This document shows, piece by piece, positions 1-8,873 of a DNA stretch of 20,176 nucleotides; within the stretch, counting starts at the first letter, position 1; each line of letters begins with the position of its first letter. Origin of the DNA: JBBKWX01 sp037969175 (GTDB lineage: Bacteria > Bacteroidota > Bacteroidia > AKYH767-A > JBBKVM01); assembly GCA_037969175.1 (NCBI GenBank), contig JBBKWX010000076.1, forward strand, positions 1 to 20,176, in the 5' to 3' direction. A program made the translations under genes and the position numbers. The notes under the pieces are model-generated. The model was not told where the DNA came from, did no database searches, and worked only from the letters and a program-made list of their open reading frames with translations.

Positions 1-3000
1 CAAAGCTTAATAGACCTCATGGAGATAGATGGAATCTTGATCTCAACCTTAAATGCTGAAGATTCATTAAGTCATGAATATTATATACGTGAGTGTATCA
101 AACAAGTGGCTGAATTCAATATGTCACTAGAAGGATTGAAGAAAAGAACTCTTTCTGAAGATGGTCAAGTATTGCTACACGAATTCGAATTGACATGGTC
201 GCTCGCAGAACAATCGAAATCAGAAGCATTGTTATACAATGCATTCAAAACTGAAAATAGCGATGAAGAAGTTGATAGAATAACCAGCAATTGGAAAGAC
301 AAATTGATGCAATGCAATAAGCTGTTGGTAAATATTATCAAGCTAAAAGAAGCACAATCAGCAGCGGCTTATCAGGCTAGCATAACTTTAAATGACTATG
401 TCAGAATTGCTGTTGCCATTGTTTTGATCATTGCTTTTCTGATATCACTAATATCAGGGATGTATCTGTCTACACATATAACTTACCCGATTAAGACACT
501 GAAGCGTGCAATTGATGCTGTATCCGATGGAAAATTGGATACAAGGGTTGACATACGTACAAGAGATGAAGTTGGAATGCTTGCAAGAGGGTTCAACAGC
601 ATGGTTGCTACCATGGAGAAAATGCTGATTGAATCAAAAAAGCAAAATTGGATAAAGGATGGATTTGCAAGTATCGCAAAAGAGATGAGTACTGCTGACA
701 ATTTGAATGACACATCATCTAATGCTATTTCCTTTCTAGCAAGATATGTAAATGCAGGTAAAGGCGCTTTGTATCTCTTAAATAATGAGAAGAAAAAATT
801 ACAGTTGACCGGGACATTTGCTTTTTCTGACAGAAACATGCTATCCAATTCATATGACCTGGGAGAAGGACTTATTGGACAAACTGCACTTGAGCAAAAA
901 TCCATCTATCTGAAACATACAGGTCAGGGTGAAACCATCATAGGGGGCACCATTGCTGCACCTGCCACTCATGTTTATGCATTACCCCTGGTATATGAAG
1001 AAGAATTGATTGGGGTATTTGAGCTTTCAACTTTTGCTGAATTTACAGAAAGCGAAATGTTCTTTATTACTGAGAGTGCATATTTAATTTCTCAGGCATT
1101 AAATAACTGTAAACAAAATGAACAGATAAAGGAACTTCTTAATATTAGCAAAGCTTCACAAAGAGAAGCACAGGAAAAAGCACAAGCATTGGGTTTGTTG
1201 AATAAGGAAATGGAAGAGAAGCAAAATCTTCTTCAACAGCAAAGTGAGGAGCTGATCCAGAGTAATGCACAGATGGAAGAACAACAGCAACAGCTTGAAC
1301 AACAAAAAGAAATCCTGGAACGCACAAATCATTCTCTTGAAGAACAAAAAAAGCAACTGGAGATTCAGGAAACAGAGACCAATAAGATGAATGATCAACT
1401 CATTCAAAGCCAGATGGAACTTGATATTCGTGCAAATGATCTGGAGAAATCAAACAAATATAAAGCTGAATTTCTCGCGAATATGAGTCATGAATTAAGG
1501 ACTCCACTTAATTCTGTAATCTTGCTTTCACAAATCCTTGCTAAAAATAAAACGCAAAATTTAGTAAGTGGGGATATTGAAAAATTGAAAGTGATCAATA
1601 ATGCAGGCAACGAATTACTTCGTCTTATCAATGACATTCTGGATCTTTCCAAAATAGAATCAGGGAATACCATTCTTGAAATAAGAGATTATGCATTGAT
1701 CGAGATCATTGATGAAGAACTTGCATACTTCCGGAGTTTGGCACAGGAAAAAAATCTGGATCTGATCGTTTGCAATGAACTTGGAGACAACTTTGTAATG
1801 AAAGGCGATTCCAAAAAATTATCCCAGATCATTCGTAACTTCTTATCAAACTCCTTCAAATTCACGGAACATGGATCAATAACTGTAACGATCAAACAGG
1901 ATACATCCAGAATCGGAAATATTGTTTTTTCAGTTTCAGATACCGGACTTGGAATCCCTAAATCAAAACAACAAACCATTTTTGAAGCATTCCGTCAGGT
2001 AGACGGATCTACTTCAAGAACATATGGCGGAACAGGCTTAGGCTTATCGATAGCACTTCATCTTGCACACAGTATGAAAGGAGAGATCCTGTTGAACAGT
2101 GAAGAAGGTAAAGGATCTTGTTTCGCAATCTCAATTCCGAGAGTCATTAAAGAAAATGAATCTTTAAATAGCGAGCATCATGCTGAGAATTTTTCTGTGC
2201 TAAATGAATCCATCCAAGTTCCATCAGAAATTCAGCAGGTCATAGAAACTGCAATCCATGCCGGAACTTCTGATACCGGAGTCAAAAATATTCTGATCAT
2301 AGAAGATGATATAAATTTTGCAAATTCAATTGCTGAAGTTATCAGATCCTATGGACTGGAATGTATGATTGCCGAAACCGGTTCAAAAGGATTGCATTAT
2401 GCAAGAACAGCTTCAGTGTCGGGGATTCTATTGGATCTTGGGCTACCAGATATATCCGGTTTCGAAGTTCTGCAAACCATAAAATCAGACAAGTCAATAA
2501 AGCATATTCCGGTACATATTCTATCGGGTACAAACCATACCAAAACAGACATGTATAATAAAGGAGCGGTTGGATTTAATCAAAAACCTGTACAAGCTGA
2601 ACAGATAGAAAGCATACTTTCTCATCTTTCAAAATCCGGAAATCCATTTGTTAAACGAGTTTTGATCCTTGAAGATGATAAAGGGCAAATGACAGCAGTG
2701 ACTGAACTTCTCAACGAATCAGGTATTGAAACCATTGGTGTTACCTCTGAAGAATCTGCAATACTCCAAATCGAAACTACATCATTTGATGCTGTCATCG
2801 TGGATCTTGGATTAGGGACAGGCAGCGGTTACAATTTCTGTAAATATGTGAAAGCTGCAGGTATGATCACTCCAATAATTATATATACCGGCAAACATCT
2901 ATCTTCTGAAGAGGAAATTCTGTTAAGAAAAGTTTCTGATACAATAGTTATAAAGTCTGTAAATTCAGGAGATAGATTACTTGATGAATTGTCCTTGTTT

Positions 3001-3468
3001 CTTTCAACTATTACAAAAAAAGTCAACAATAATTATTTAACACAAATAGAAACGGATCCAAATTCTGAATTGGATCTCACGGATAAAACCATACTTGTAG
3101 TGGACGATGATATCAAGAACACGTTTGTACTTACTGCAGCATTAGAACCAACAGGTGCCAATATCCTAACAGCAAAAAATGGGAAGGAAGCGATTGATAT
3201 ACTAAAAATGAATCCGGGAATCAATCTTGTTTTGATGGATATAATGATGCCGGTGATGGATGGATATGAAGCTATGAAGATCATTTCTTCTGATCCACAG
3301 ATCAATCATATCCCTATGATCGCTGCTACTGCAAAAGCATTGAAGGATGATAAGACCATGTGTTTTGAGTGCGGAGCCAGTGACTACATTACCAAGCCTA
3401 TCGATATTCATGTATTGATGGCGGTAATCGGTCAGTGGATCGATAAGAGAATAGAAAAAGCGGCCTGA
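1..3468 (+). CDS. Membrane hybrid histidine kinase, HAMP-GAF-kinase-three receivers (5' partial)
   Basis: Sensor kinase that should autophosphorylate and pass phosphate to its own receivers. The frame is open from base 1 without a stop and only one membrane helix is visible, so the true start and first helix lie upstream; the ATG at 19 is internal. Numbering from that ATG: remnant of a helical, MCP-like periplasmic sensor at 1-128, membrane helix about 129-154, HAMP to about 205, GAF about 212-368, Gln/Glu-rich coiled coil about 370-480, HisKA with phosphoacceptor H491 in MSHELRTPL, ATPase with N-box SNSFKF and G-boxes DTGLGIP and GGTGLGLS, then three receivers at about 756-875, 879-995 and 1023-1140 with predicted phosphoacceptors D806, D929 and D1074. 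The third receiver (LMDIMMPVMDGYE) is the most canonical; the second is diverged around its aspartate (VDLGLGTGSGY). It is followed after 2 bases by a cheR-like gene. The domain calls are secure; the signal is unknown. Confidence 0.93.
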   Translation, partial: QSLIDLMEIDGILISTLNAEDSLSHEYYIRECIKQVAEFNMSLEGLKKRTLSEDGQVLLHEFELTWSLAEQSKSEALLYNAFKTENSDEEVDRITSNWKDKLMQCNKLLVNIIKLKEAQSAAAYQASITLNDYVRIAVAIVLIIAFLISLISGMYLSTHITYPIKTLKRAIDAVSDGKLDTRVDIRTRDEVGMLARGFNSMVATMEKMLIESKKQNWIKDGFASIAKEMSTADNLNDTSSNAISFLARYVNAGKGALYLLNNEKKKLQLTGTFAFSDRNMLSNSYDLGEGLIGQTALEQKSIYLKHTGQGETIIGGTIAAPATHVYALPLVYEEELIGVFELSTFAEFTESEMFFITESAYLISQALNNCKQNEQIKELLNISKASQREAQEKAQALGLLNKEMEEKQNLLQQQSEELIQSNAQMEEQQQQLEQQKEILERTNHSLEEQKKQLEIQETETNKMNDQLIQSQMELDIRANDLEKSNKYKAEFLANMSHELRTPLNSVILLSQILAKNKTQNLVSGDIEKLKVINNAGNELLRLINDILDLSKIESGNTILEIRDYALIEIIDEELAYFRSLAQEKNLDLIVCNELGDNFVMKGDSKKLSQIIRNFLSNSFKFTEHGSITVTIKQDTSRIGNIVFSVSDTGLGIPKSKQQTIFEAFRQVDGSTSRTYGGTGLGLSIALHLAHSMKGEILLNSEEGKGSCFAISIPRVIKENESLNSEHHAENFSVLNESIQVPSEIQQVIETAIHAGTSDTGVKNILIIEDDINFANSIAEVIRSYGLECMIAETGSKGLHYARTASVSGILLDLGLPDISGFEVLQTIKSDKSIKHIPVHILSGTNHTKTDMYNKGAVGFNQKPVQAEQIESILSHLSKSGNPFVKRVLILEDDKGQMTAVTELLNESGIETIGVTSEESAILQIETTSFDAVIVDLGLGTGSGYNFCKYVKAAGMITPIIIYTGKHLSSEEEILLRKVSDTIVIKSVNSGDRLLDELSLFLSTITKKVNNNYLTQIETDPNSELDLTDKTILVVDDDIKNTFVLTAALEPTGANILTAKNGKEAIDILKMNPGINLVLMDIMMPVMDGYEAMKIISSDPQINHIPMIAATAKALKDDKTMCFECGASDYITKPIDIHVLMAVIGQWIDKRIEKAA

Positions 3469-3470
3469 TC

Positions 3471-5087
3471 ATGACTAAAACAAAATCAATGAATCAAATT
3501 CCGGTTTTGGGAAATCTAAAAAGTGCCAGAGAAATCAATGTGGTCAACAGTATGATCAGATCGATCCTGACACCTACCTGTATAACCTTTTTTGATGCCG
3601 CTGTTTTACCCGCTTGTGTTATCCACTCGATACTCTTTATGCAAAATAAAGACAAAGCTTTATTAAAAATTGTAGTTGTACATAAAACCCTTTCTTCTTA
3701 TTTGTTTAAGATCGGTTTAGAACATTCAATCGATGAAAATATCGGAAAAAGAATAAAACACAAAATAAAAGCAGTTCTATTTCTGGGAAAGATCCAGGAA
3801 TATATGATGCTTGACATTTATGATGAACTTAGATCTGAACCACTATATTTTTTTACGATTTCTTTTGAAGTAAAAGATGGTGGGAATGATAAGAATTCCC
3901 TGATTCAACCATTGACTTCTGAAACAATTCCGCAAAAAGGAATCGTATATGAATTCACTGAGGATACGCTGGAATTTATAGATCCGGCTTCCTCCATCTT
4001 TCCAGTTTCAAAAACTCCAAATGCTTTTGAGACGAAAAGTGCATTAACTATGTTAAGTAAAAAATATGGATCAGGATTAGCAATCATTTATGATTCCAAA
4101 TTAAGTGGTCAAGATCTGTTATTGATCAAGGATCAATTTTCAAAAGAAAATATTCTGATCAATTTAAATTCAGATCCTGACACAAACGGTGTACAGATCG
4201 ATCCAAAAGAAATGTCGATGCCTTCTCAGGAATGTACGTCATTTATAATCAGAAAAACAGGAACACATAATCCTGAAATAGACTCTGTTATATTGTACCG
4301 GTTTCTGCGTGATGTTACTACTCTGTATGGATATGATTATCGAAACTATGCAGAAAACAGCTTAAAAAGATTGATCAGAAAAAAGATGGATTTGCAGGGT
4401 ATTTCTTCATTTCGTCACTTCGCGCAAAACATCTTGGGATGCAAAGAACAATTTGAAGAATTGTTTCTTGAACTCTCTGTTAACGTAACTGAATTCTTTA
4501 GAAATCCATCTGTTTTTCTGAAGGTAAGAAATGAGATCATTCCATATTTGGAATCGTTTCCCCATATCAAGATCTGGTGTGCCGGTTGTTCTACCGGAGA
4601 AGAGCCTTATTCCCTTGCAATGATGTTTAAAGAAATGGGAATACTTCATAAAGTACAGATATATGCGACTGATATAAATCCCCTTGTAATTCAACAGGCA
4701 AAGAATGGGATCTTCAAAACGGATGCTATCTGCAGAAATAAATTTTCTCATCATGCATCAGGCGGACAAGGAGAATTTATGGATCATTTTGATAGTCATG
4801 GCAAGATCTCAATTGTCAAAAAAGACATCCGGGATAGTATTCTTTTCTTCCAGCATTCACTGGTAAATGAAGGCATACTGAATGAATTTCACTTGATCTT
4901 ATGCAGAAATGTATTGATCTATTTTAATTCGGATCTGCAACAGCAAGTATTCAGGTTATTTAAAAAATCTTTGATACCCAATGGATTCCTGGTATTGGGG
5001 GAAAGTGAGATAGGGCTACAGGTTCCAGGACTTGAATTTGTGCAAAAGAAAAGTGGTATCCTGAAAAATTATAAAACTGCCGTATAG
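3471..5087 (+). CDS. CheR-type protein methyltransferase with degenerate CheB-like N-terminal half
   Basis: The C-terminal half (about 270-538) is a CheR methyltransferase, the SAM-dependent family that methylates glutamates on chemoreceptors: NVTEFFRNP at 338-346, SAM-binding AGCSTGEEPYSLAM from 370, ATDINP, and CRNVLIYF before the final strands. Stand-alone CheR is about 280 residues, so about 270 extra residues precede it. Residues about 100-250 follow the order of a CheB methylesterase: AVLFLGKIQ where CheB has its nucleophile-serine loop, GIVYEFTEDTLEFI where CheB has its VYIAP stretch, and YGSGLAIIYDSKLSGQD where CheB has its catalytic-aspartate loop, but the catalytic Ser and His are not evident. 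Residues 30-95 vaguely resemble a STAS domain. The gene lies 2 bases after the hybrid kinase and its stop abuts the next ATG, so it is surely co-transcribed. No chemoreceptor is present here; the substrate may be the neighbouring kinase. The CheR call is firm; the CheB relic is my inference. Confidence 0.9.
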   Translation: MTKTKSMNQIPVLGNLKSAREINVVNSMIRSILTPTCITFFDAAVLPACVIHSILFMQNKDKALLKIVVVHKTLSSYLFKIGLEHSIDENIGKRIKHKIKAVLFLGKIQEYMMLDIYDELRSEPLYFFTISFEVKDGGNDKNSLIQPLTSETIPQKGIVYEFTEDTLEFIDPASSIFPVSKTPNAFETKSALTMLSKKYGSGLAIIYDSKLSGQDLLLIKDQFSKENILINLNSDPDTNGVQIDPKEMSMPSQECTSFIIRKTGTHNPEIDSVILYRFLRDVTTLYGYDYRNYAENSLKRLIRKKMDLQGISSFRHFAQNILGCKEQFEELFLELSVNVTEFFRNPSVFLKVRNEIIPYLESFPHIKIWCAGCSTGEEPYSLAMMFKEMGILHKVQIYATDINPLVIQQAKNGIFKTDAICRNKFSHHASGGQGEFMDHFDSHGKISIVKKDIRDSILFFQHSLVNEGILNEFHLILCRNVLIYFNSDLQQQVFRLFKKSLIPNGFLVLGESEIGLQVPGLEFVQKKSGILKNYKTAV

Positions 5088-6782
5088 ATGGAAAAATTAA
5101 GAATCCTTGCAGTTGATGACAATGCAAATAATCTTGTCACACTCAGAGCTCTCATAGAATCAGAATTAAATATAGAAATGATCCAATGCCAATCAGGTAT
5201 TGAAGCACTGGATATTCTTATGAATGGCATGGTGGATCTTTTGATTCTCGATCTTCAAATGCCCGACATGGATGGGTTTGAATTAACTGAACTTATTCGA
5301 AGCAGAAAAAAAACTTCGCATATACCCATCATCTTACTTACTGCAGCTTTCCAGACCGAAGCATATAAACAACGTGGGTTTGAATTGGGTGTTGAAGATT
5401 ATATCACAAAACCCATTAAGGATGTAACTTTGTTAAATCGAATTAAAGCCTACCTCCGCCCCATTGAAAAAGAAAGAGAACTTTCAAGGGAACTTGAACG
5501 GAAAGTAGAAGAAAGAACAAGGGAATTGCAAGCATCGAATTTAAACCTGGAACTGGAGATAAAGAAAAGAGAAGAGACTGAGATCCGCTTACGGGAATCT
5601 AAATTGGAAGCGGAAAAAGCCACAGAAGCAAAATCAGATTTCTTGGCCAAGATGAGCCATGAGATAAGGACTCCAATGAATGGGATCATAGGAATGACAA
5701 ATTTATTGCTTGATACAAAATTGGATCCTGAACAAAGTGAACATGCAGAGTGTATTAAATTCAGTGCGGATTCATTACTGTCAATTATCAATGACATTCT
5801 GGATTTTTCTAAAATAGAAAGTGGGCATTTGGTATTAGAAAGCATTCCAGTAAATATCTCTGAAAATGTGAACGGATGCATCACACTGTTGAAACATTTA
5901 GCAAATGAAAAGGGCATAGCTTTAGATTATGTTATTGACAATAACACTCCAGAATTTATTCTATCAGATCAAACAAGATTGCGACAGATCTTATTAAATC
6001 TGACAAGTAATGCGATCAAGTTTACAGAAAAAGGAAAAGTAAGTATAGAAATAAATACAACCGAGATCAAAGGCGATACATGCAAGATCCAAATTGGAGT
6101 GCGTGACACAGGTATAGGCATTCCGGCTGACAAGGTTCATTTGTTGTTTAAATCATTCAGTCAGGTGGATGTCTCCACCACAAGAAAATTTGGTGGAACA
6201 GGTCTGGGGCTTGCAATCTCAGCTAAGCTGGTAGAATTATTTGGTGGCAGGATCCGAGTAGAAAGCAGAGAAGGTAAGGGTTCATTCTTTGTCTTTGAAA
6301 TGACTGCTACGATTGCAAAACATCAAGCCAATTCAGATATAAAAAATAGAATAGATGAAAATGAAATCATCTCCCAATTCAAACATAATAATATCAAGAT
6401 CCTTGTTGCTGATGATCATGATATCAATATAAAACTAGCTGCTATGGTATTCAAAAAACTGGGGCATGTAATTGATACTGCTAGAGATGGACAAGAAGCT
6501 GTAGATGCATGTCTTGAGAATGATTACGATCTTGTTTTTATGGATTGTGCTATGCCTGTCATGGATGGATATGAAGCAACAGCGATCATAAAAAATCAAA
6601 TTGCAAACAATGCTCCGCATATTATTGCCATGACAGCCAGTGCCATGCAAGGTGATAGAGAAAAATGTATTGAAAAAGGAATGGATGATTATATTTCAAA
6701 GCCATTTGCGATAGAAGATCTGTCGGATATGATCACAAAATACACGAAGATCAGAATGGCTCAAATGAAAGAGGCAAGCTAA
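5088..6782 (+). CDS. Soluble hybrid histidine kinase, receiver-kinase-receiver
   Basis: Cytoplasmic phosphorelay protein of 564 residues with no membrane segment. Order: N-terminal receiver about 3-125 with phosphoacceptor D55 in LILDLQMPDMDGFE and the conserved KP pair in DYITKPI; coiled coil about 128-180 rich in Arg/Glu; HisKA with H191 in AKMSHEIRTPMNG; ATPase with NLTSNAIKFTE, DTGIGIPADKV and GGTGLGLAISAKL; C-terminal receiver about 435-555 with D486 in FMDCAMPVMDGYEA and DYISKPFAI. All catalytic boxes look intact. The ATG starts on the base after the previous stop codon and has no visible Shine-Dalgarno sequence, as is usual in Bacteroidota, so translation is probably coupled. It ends the operon, 10 bases from the convergent trpS. 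The N-terminal receiver could take phosphate from the upstream kinase and gate this protein's own kinase core; that flow is inferred. There is no DNA-binding output domain, so the final target is elsewhere. Confidence 0.93.
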   Translation: MEKLRILAVDDNANNLVTLRALIESELNIEMIQCQSGIEALDILMNGMVDLLILDLQMPDMDGFELTELIRSRKKTSHIPIILLTAAFQTEAYKQRGFELGVEDYITKPIKDVTLLNRIKAYLRPIEKERELSRELERKVEERTRELQASNLNLELEIKKREETEIRLRESKLEAEKATEAKSDFLAKMSHEIRTPMNGIIGMTNLLLDTKLDPEQSEHAECIKFSADSLLSIINDILDFSKIESGHLVLESIPVNISENVNGCITLLKHLANEKGIALDYVIDNNTPEFILSDQTRLRQILLNLTSNAIKFTEKGKVSIEINTTEIKGDTCKIQIGVRDTGIGIPADKVHLLFKSFSQVDVSTTRKFGGTGLGLAISAKLVELFGGRIRVESREGKGSFFVFEMTATIAKHQANSDIKNRIDENEIISQFKHNNIKILVADDHDINIKLAAMVFKKLGHVIDTARDGQEAVDACLENDYDLVFMDCAMPVMDGYEATAIIKNQIANNAPHIIAMTASAMQGDREKCIEKGMDDYISKPFAIEDLSDMITKYTKIRMAQMKEAS

Positions 6783-6792
6783 GTTTTAATTA

Positions 6793-7788
6793 TTAAAAAG
6801 GACGAAACCCGATGACCGAGCGTGCTTCTGAAACAGTTTTGGAAGCACTCTCTCTTGCCTTTTCAGCCCCATTACGTGCAACCTTACTCAAGAGAGAAGT
6901 ATCATTCAAGATCTCTTTTATTTTAGTTCGGATAGGGTCAACAAAAATATCTATGTCCTCAGCAAGTTGTTTTTTCATATCACCATATCGAATTCCTCCT
7001 CCGCGATATTGATCTTCAAAAACAGCTATTGTATCGGGAGCAGAAACAAGGCCCATTAAAGTAAAGAGGTTTTGCACCGGTTCTGACTTCGGAGCATTTG
7101 GATCTGCCGGGCCACTATCTGTAACGGCACGCATCACTTTCTTACGGATCTCTTCTGTGGTATCACTTAAAAACACGGCATTCCCCTCCCCTTCCGACTT
7201 ACCCATTTTACCGGAGCCATCCAGACCCGGGACTTTCACTAACTGTGTTCCAAAATTGAAAGCAACGGGTTCAGGAAAAAAATCAACATTATATAAACGA
7301 TTGAATCTTCCGGCAAAATTCCGGGTCATTTCAAGATGCTGTTCCTGATCTTTTCCAACCGGAACTTTATGTGCCTTATGGATAAGGATATCCGCCGCCA
7401 TTAAGGTTGGGTATGTCAATAATCCGGCATTCACATTATCCGGATGTTTTCTGATCTTCTCTTTGAATGAAGTACAGCGTTCAAGTTCGCCTACATAAGC
7501 ATTCATATTAAGCAATAAGTAAAGCTCTGCTGTCTCCGGAAGATCACTTTGAATATAGAGGGTGCTTTTCTCCGGATCGATGCCACAAGCCAGATATTCA
7601 GCTAATACGCGTCTCACATTGGAATGCAGATCCGAAGGGGTAGGATGCGTGGTGAGGCTATGATAATCAGCTATAAAAAAATAGCACTTATTATCTTCCT
7701 GCATGCGAATGAAATTCTTTATCGCTCCGAAGTAATTTCCGAGGTGAAGATTTCCTGTAGACCTGATACCTGATACAACCGTTTCCAT
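6793..7788 (-). CDS. trpS: Tryptophanyl-tRNA synthetase
   Basis: Class I aminoacyl-tRNA synthetase of 331 residues, the usual bacterial TrpRS length, charging tRNA-Trp with tryptophan in the cytoplasm. The HIGH-type motif is HLGN at 15-18 after SGIRSTGNL; the KMSKS loop is KMGKS at 194-198, followed by SEGEGNAVFLSD. Other family signatures are DYHSLT, LLTYPTLMAADIL and the VGKDQEQHLEMTR segment that contacts the adenylate. The ATG at 7786-7788 puts the family-typical METVVSGIRSTG at the N-terminus. It is transcribed alone on the minus strand, divergent from plsC with a 39-base spacer, and ends in TAA 10 bases from the convergent kinase gene. Nothing looks truncated. Identification is secure. 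Confidence 0.97.
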   Translation of the reverse strand: METVVSGIRSTGNLHLGNYFGAIKNFIRMQEDNKCYFFIADYHSLTTHPTPSDLHSNVRRVLAEYLACGIDPEKSTLYIQSDLPETAELYLLLNMNAYVGELERCTSFKEKIRKHPDNVNAGLLTYPTLMAADILIHKAHKVPVGKDQEQHLEMTRNFAGRFNRLYNVDFFPEPVAFNFGTQLVKVPGLDGSGKMGKSEGEGNAVFLSDTTEEIRKKVMRAVTDSGPADPNAPKSEPVQNLFTLMGLVSAPDTIAVFEDQYRGGGIRYGDMKKQLAEDIDIFVDPIRTKIKEILNDTSLLSKVARNGAEKARESASKTVSEARSVIGFRPF

Positions 7789-7827
7789 GCCGCCGAAATT
7801 ACAAAATTTTGTCTTACATTTGCTGCC
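7789..7827. promoter_or_regulatory. Divergent promoter spacer between trpS and plsC
   Basis: This 39-base spacer must serve both genes. Toward plsC it holds TACATTTG (7815-7822), an exact match to the Bacteroidota -7 consensus TAnnTTTG, only 5 bases before the ATG. Toward trpS the minus strand reads TAATTTCG (7801-7794), one base off the consensus and again 5 bases before its ATG. Between them is a perfect 12-base palindrome, ACAAAATTTTGT (7801-7812). I see no convincing -33 TTG at the right distance on either strand. If these boxes are used, both mRNAs would start at or almost at the ATG. Confidence 0.4.
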
Positions 7828-8580
7828 ATGAGCCTGTTTGTGCTGACATTAAGAAGGATTTGGAGAGTCCTGTTCTTCCTCAATGCATTTGTATGGTTCA
7901 TACTTTTGTTTCCGTTCTTTTACATCCTGTTGCTCAAAGAAAGCTGGTTTCCTTTGGTTTTTAAATTGAAAAAAGTTTGGGGAAACCTGATCTTGTATTG
8001 TGTTGGAATCCGATACAGTGTAGAGAGTCATTTCAAGCCTGAGCCGGGCAAAGCATATGTGTTTTGTCCCAACCATATTTCCTATCTGGATATCATGTTG
8101 ATATATCTTGTAATTCCTGTATATTTTCATACTATTGGGAAAGCTGAATTAAGGAGGATCCCCTTGTTTGGGAACTTCTTTAGTAAAATGAATATCCCAC
8201 TTGATCGTAAATCAAGAATGAGTGGACATCGGGCTATCATACGTGCATCTGAAGATATAAAAAAAGGCATCAGTATTACGCTTTTTCCTGAAGGAGGCAT
8301 CATCGCAACGCCAACCAAATTAGGAAAGTTTAAAAATGGTCCTTTCAAATTAGCCATTTCAAATCAAGTTGCTATTGTACCGATCTCTTTTTTGAATAAT
8401 TGGGAGATCTTGCCCGACGGTGAGGAGACCAACACCGGAGGATGGCCGGGCAGAGCAAGGGTTATCATTCATAAAGCAATAGAAACACAAGGGATGACGG
8501 ATGCTAACCTGAGTGGGTTGAAAGAAGAAACGTTTAATGTGATTCAAAAAAGTCTTGACAATTATGGAAGTAACAAATGA
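7828..8580 (+). CDS. plsC: 1-acyl-sn-glycerol-3-phosphate acyltransferase (PlsC/LPLAT family)
   Basis: Inner-membrane acyltransferase of 250 residues that acylates lysophosphatidic acid to phosphatidic acid in phospholipid synthesis. The N-terminus carries a hydrophobic segment at about 12-36 that would anchor it. The family blocks are all present: the catalytic H(X4)D motif at H83-D88 within CPNHISYLD, the KAELRRIPLFG block with the following IPLDR at about 106-127, FPEGG at 153-157, and a VPISF block near 184-188. The ATG at 7828 is the only reasonable start; the next Met is residue 90. The last 17 bases overlap gatC, so the two are translated from one message. A different acyl acceptor (for example an ornithine lipid) cannot be excluded from sequence alone, since Bacteroidota often have several PlsC paralogs. 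Confidence 0.9.
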   Translation: MSLFVLTLRRIWRVLFFLNAFVWFILLFPFFYILLLKESWFPLVFKLKKVWGNLILYCVGIRYSVESHFKPEPGKAYVFCPNHISYLDIMLIYLVIPVYFHTIGKAELRRIPLFGNFFSKMNIPLDRKSRMSGHRAIIRASEDIKKGISITLFPEGGIIATPTKLGKFKNGPFKLAISNQVAIVPISFLNNWEILPDGEETNTGGWPGRARVIIHKAIETQGMTDANLSGLKEETFNVIQKSLDNYGSNK

Positions 8581-8869
8581 ACTAATAGATAAGATTGCCG
8601 GATTAGCCAAGCTTGAATTTTCAAACGAAGAAAAATCTGCAATGGTAAAAGATCTTGACCGCATCCTCGTTTTTGTTGAACAACTGAATACTTTGGATAC
8701 AGAAGGTGTGGAACCCTTAATCCATATGAGTGAGGAAACAAATGTGATGCGCGAAGATGTGATTAAGAATGAGATCTCGCATGCAGAAGCATTAAAAAAT
8801 GCCCCAAAGAAAAATTCAGATTATTTCCTGGTACCGAAGGTTCTAGGGAAAAACGAGGAAGAACAATAA
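8564..8869 (+). CDS. gatC: Aspartyl/glutamyl-tRNA amidotransferase subunit C
   Basis: Small subunit (101 residues) of the GatCAB complex, which converts Glu-tRNA-Gln to Gln-tRNA-Gln (and Asp-tRNA-Asn where needed). GatC wraps around GatA and stabilises the GatA-GatB pair. Family features are the N-terminal helix ELIDKIAGLAKLEFSNEE, the DLDRILVFVEQLNTLDTEGVEPL segment, the MREDV motif and the C-terminal FLVPKVL, which matches the GatC ending (…FxVPKVL). I chose the ATG at 8564 because it starts directly at the first conserved helix; a TTG nine bases upstream would add only MTI. The start lies inside the end of plsC. gatA and gatB are not in the window, which is usual for Bacteroidota. Its C-terminus runs into a Glu-rich tail. 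Confidence 0.95.
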   Translation: MEVTNELIDKIAGLAKLEFSNEEKSAMVKDLDRILVFVEQLNTLDTEGVEPLIHMSEETNVMREDVIKNEISHAEALKNAPKKNSDYFLVPKVLGKNEEEQ

Positions 8870-8873
8870 TACA

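Noticed and set aside
1156..1407. Minus-strand Leu/Phe-rich open frame opposite the kinase coiled coil
   Set aside because: The hydrophobic look is the antisense of Gln/Glu/Lys codons in the coiled coil, a common artefact.
6784..6798. TTTTAAT-T-ATTAAAA palindrome as a two-way terminator between the operon and trpS
   Set aside because: It is all A/T with a one-base centre, too weak for an RNA hairpin, and it overlaps the trpS stop codon.
7195..7209. KMGKS instead of KMSKS in trpS as a damaged active site
   Set aside because: Small changes at this position are tolerated in TrpRS and the surrounding loop is intact; there is no sign of decay.
8555..8563. TTG start for gatC
   Set aside because: An ATG three codons later begins exactly at the conserved first helix.
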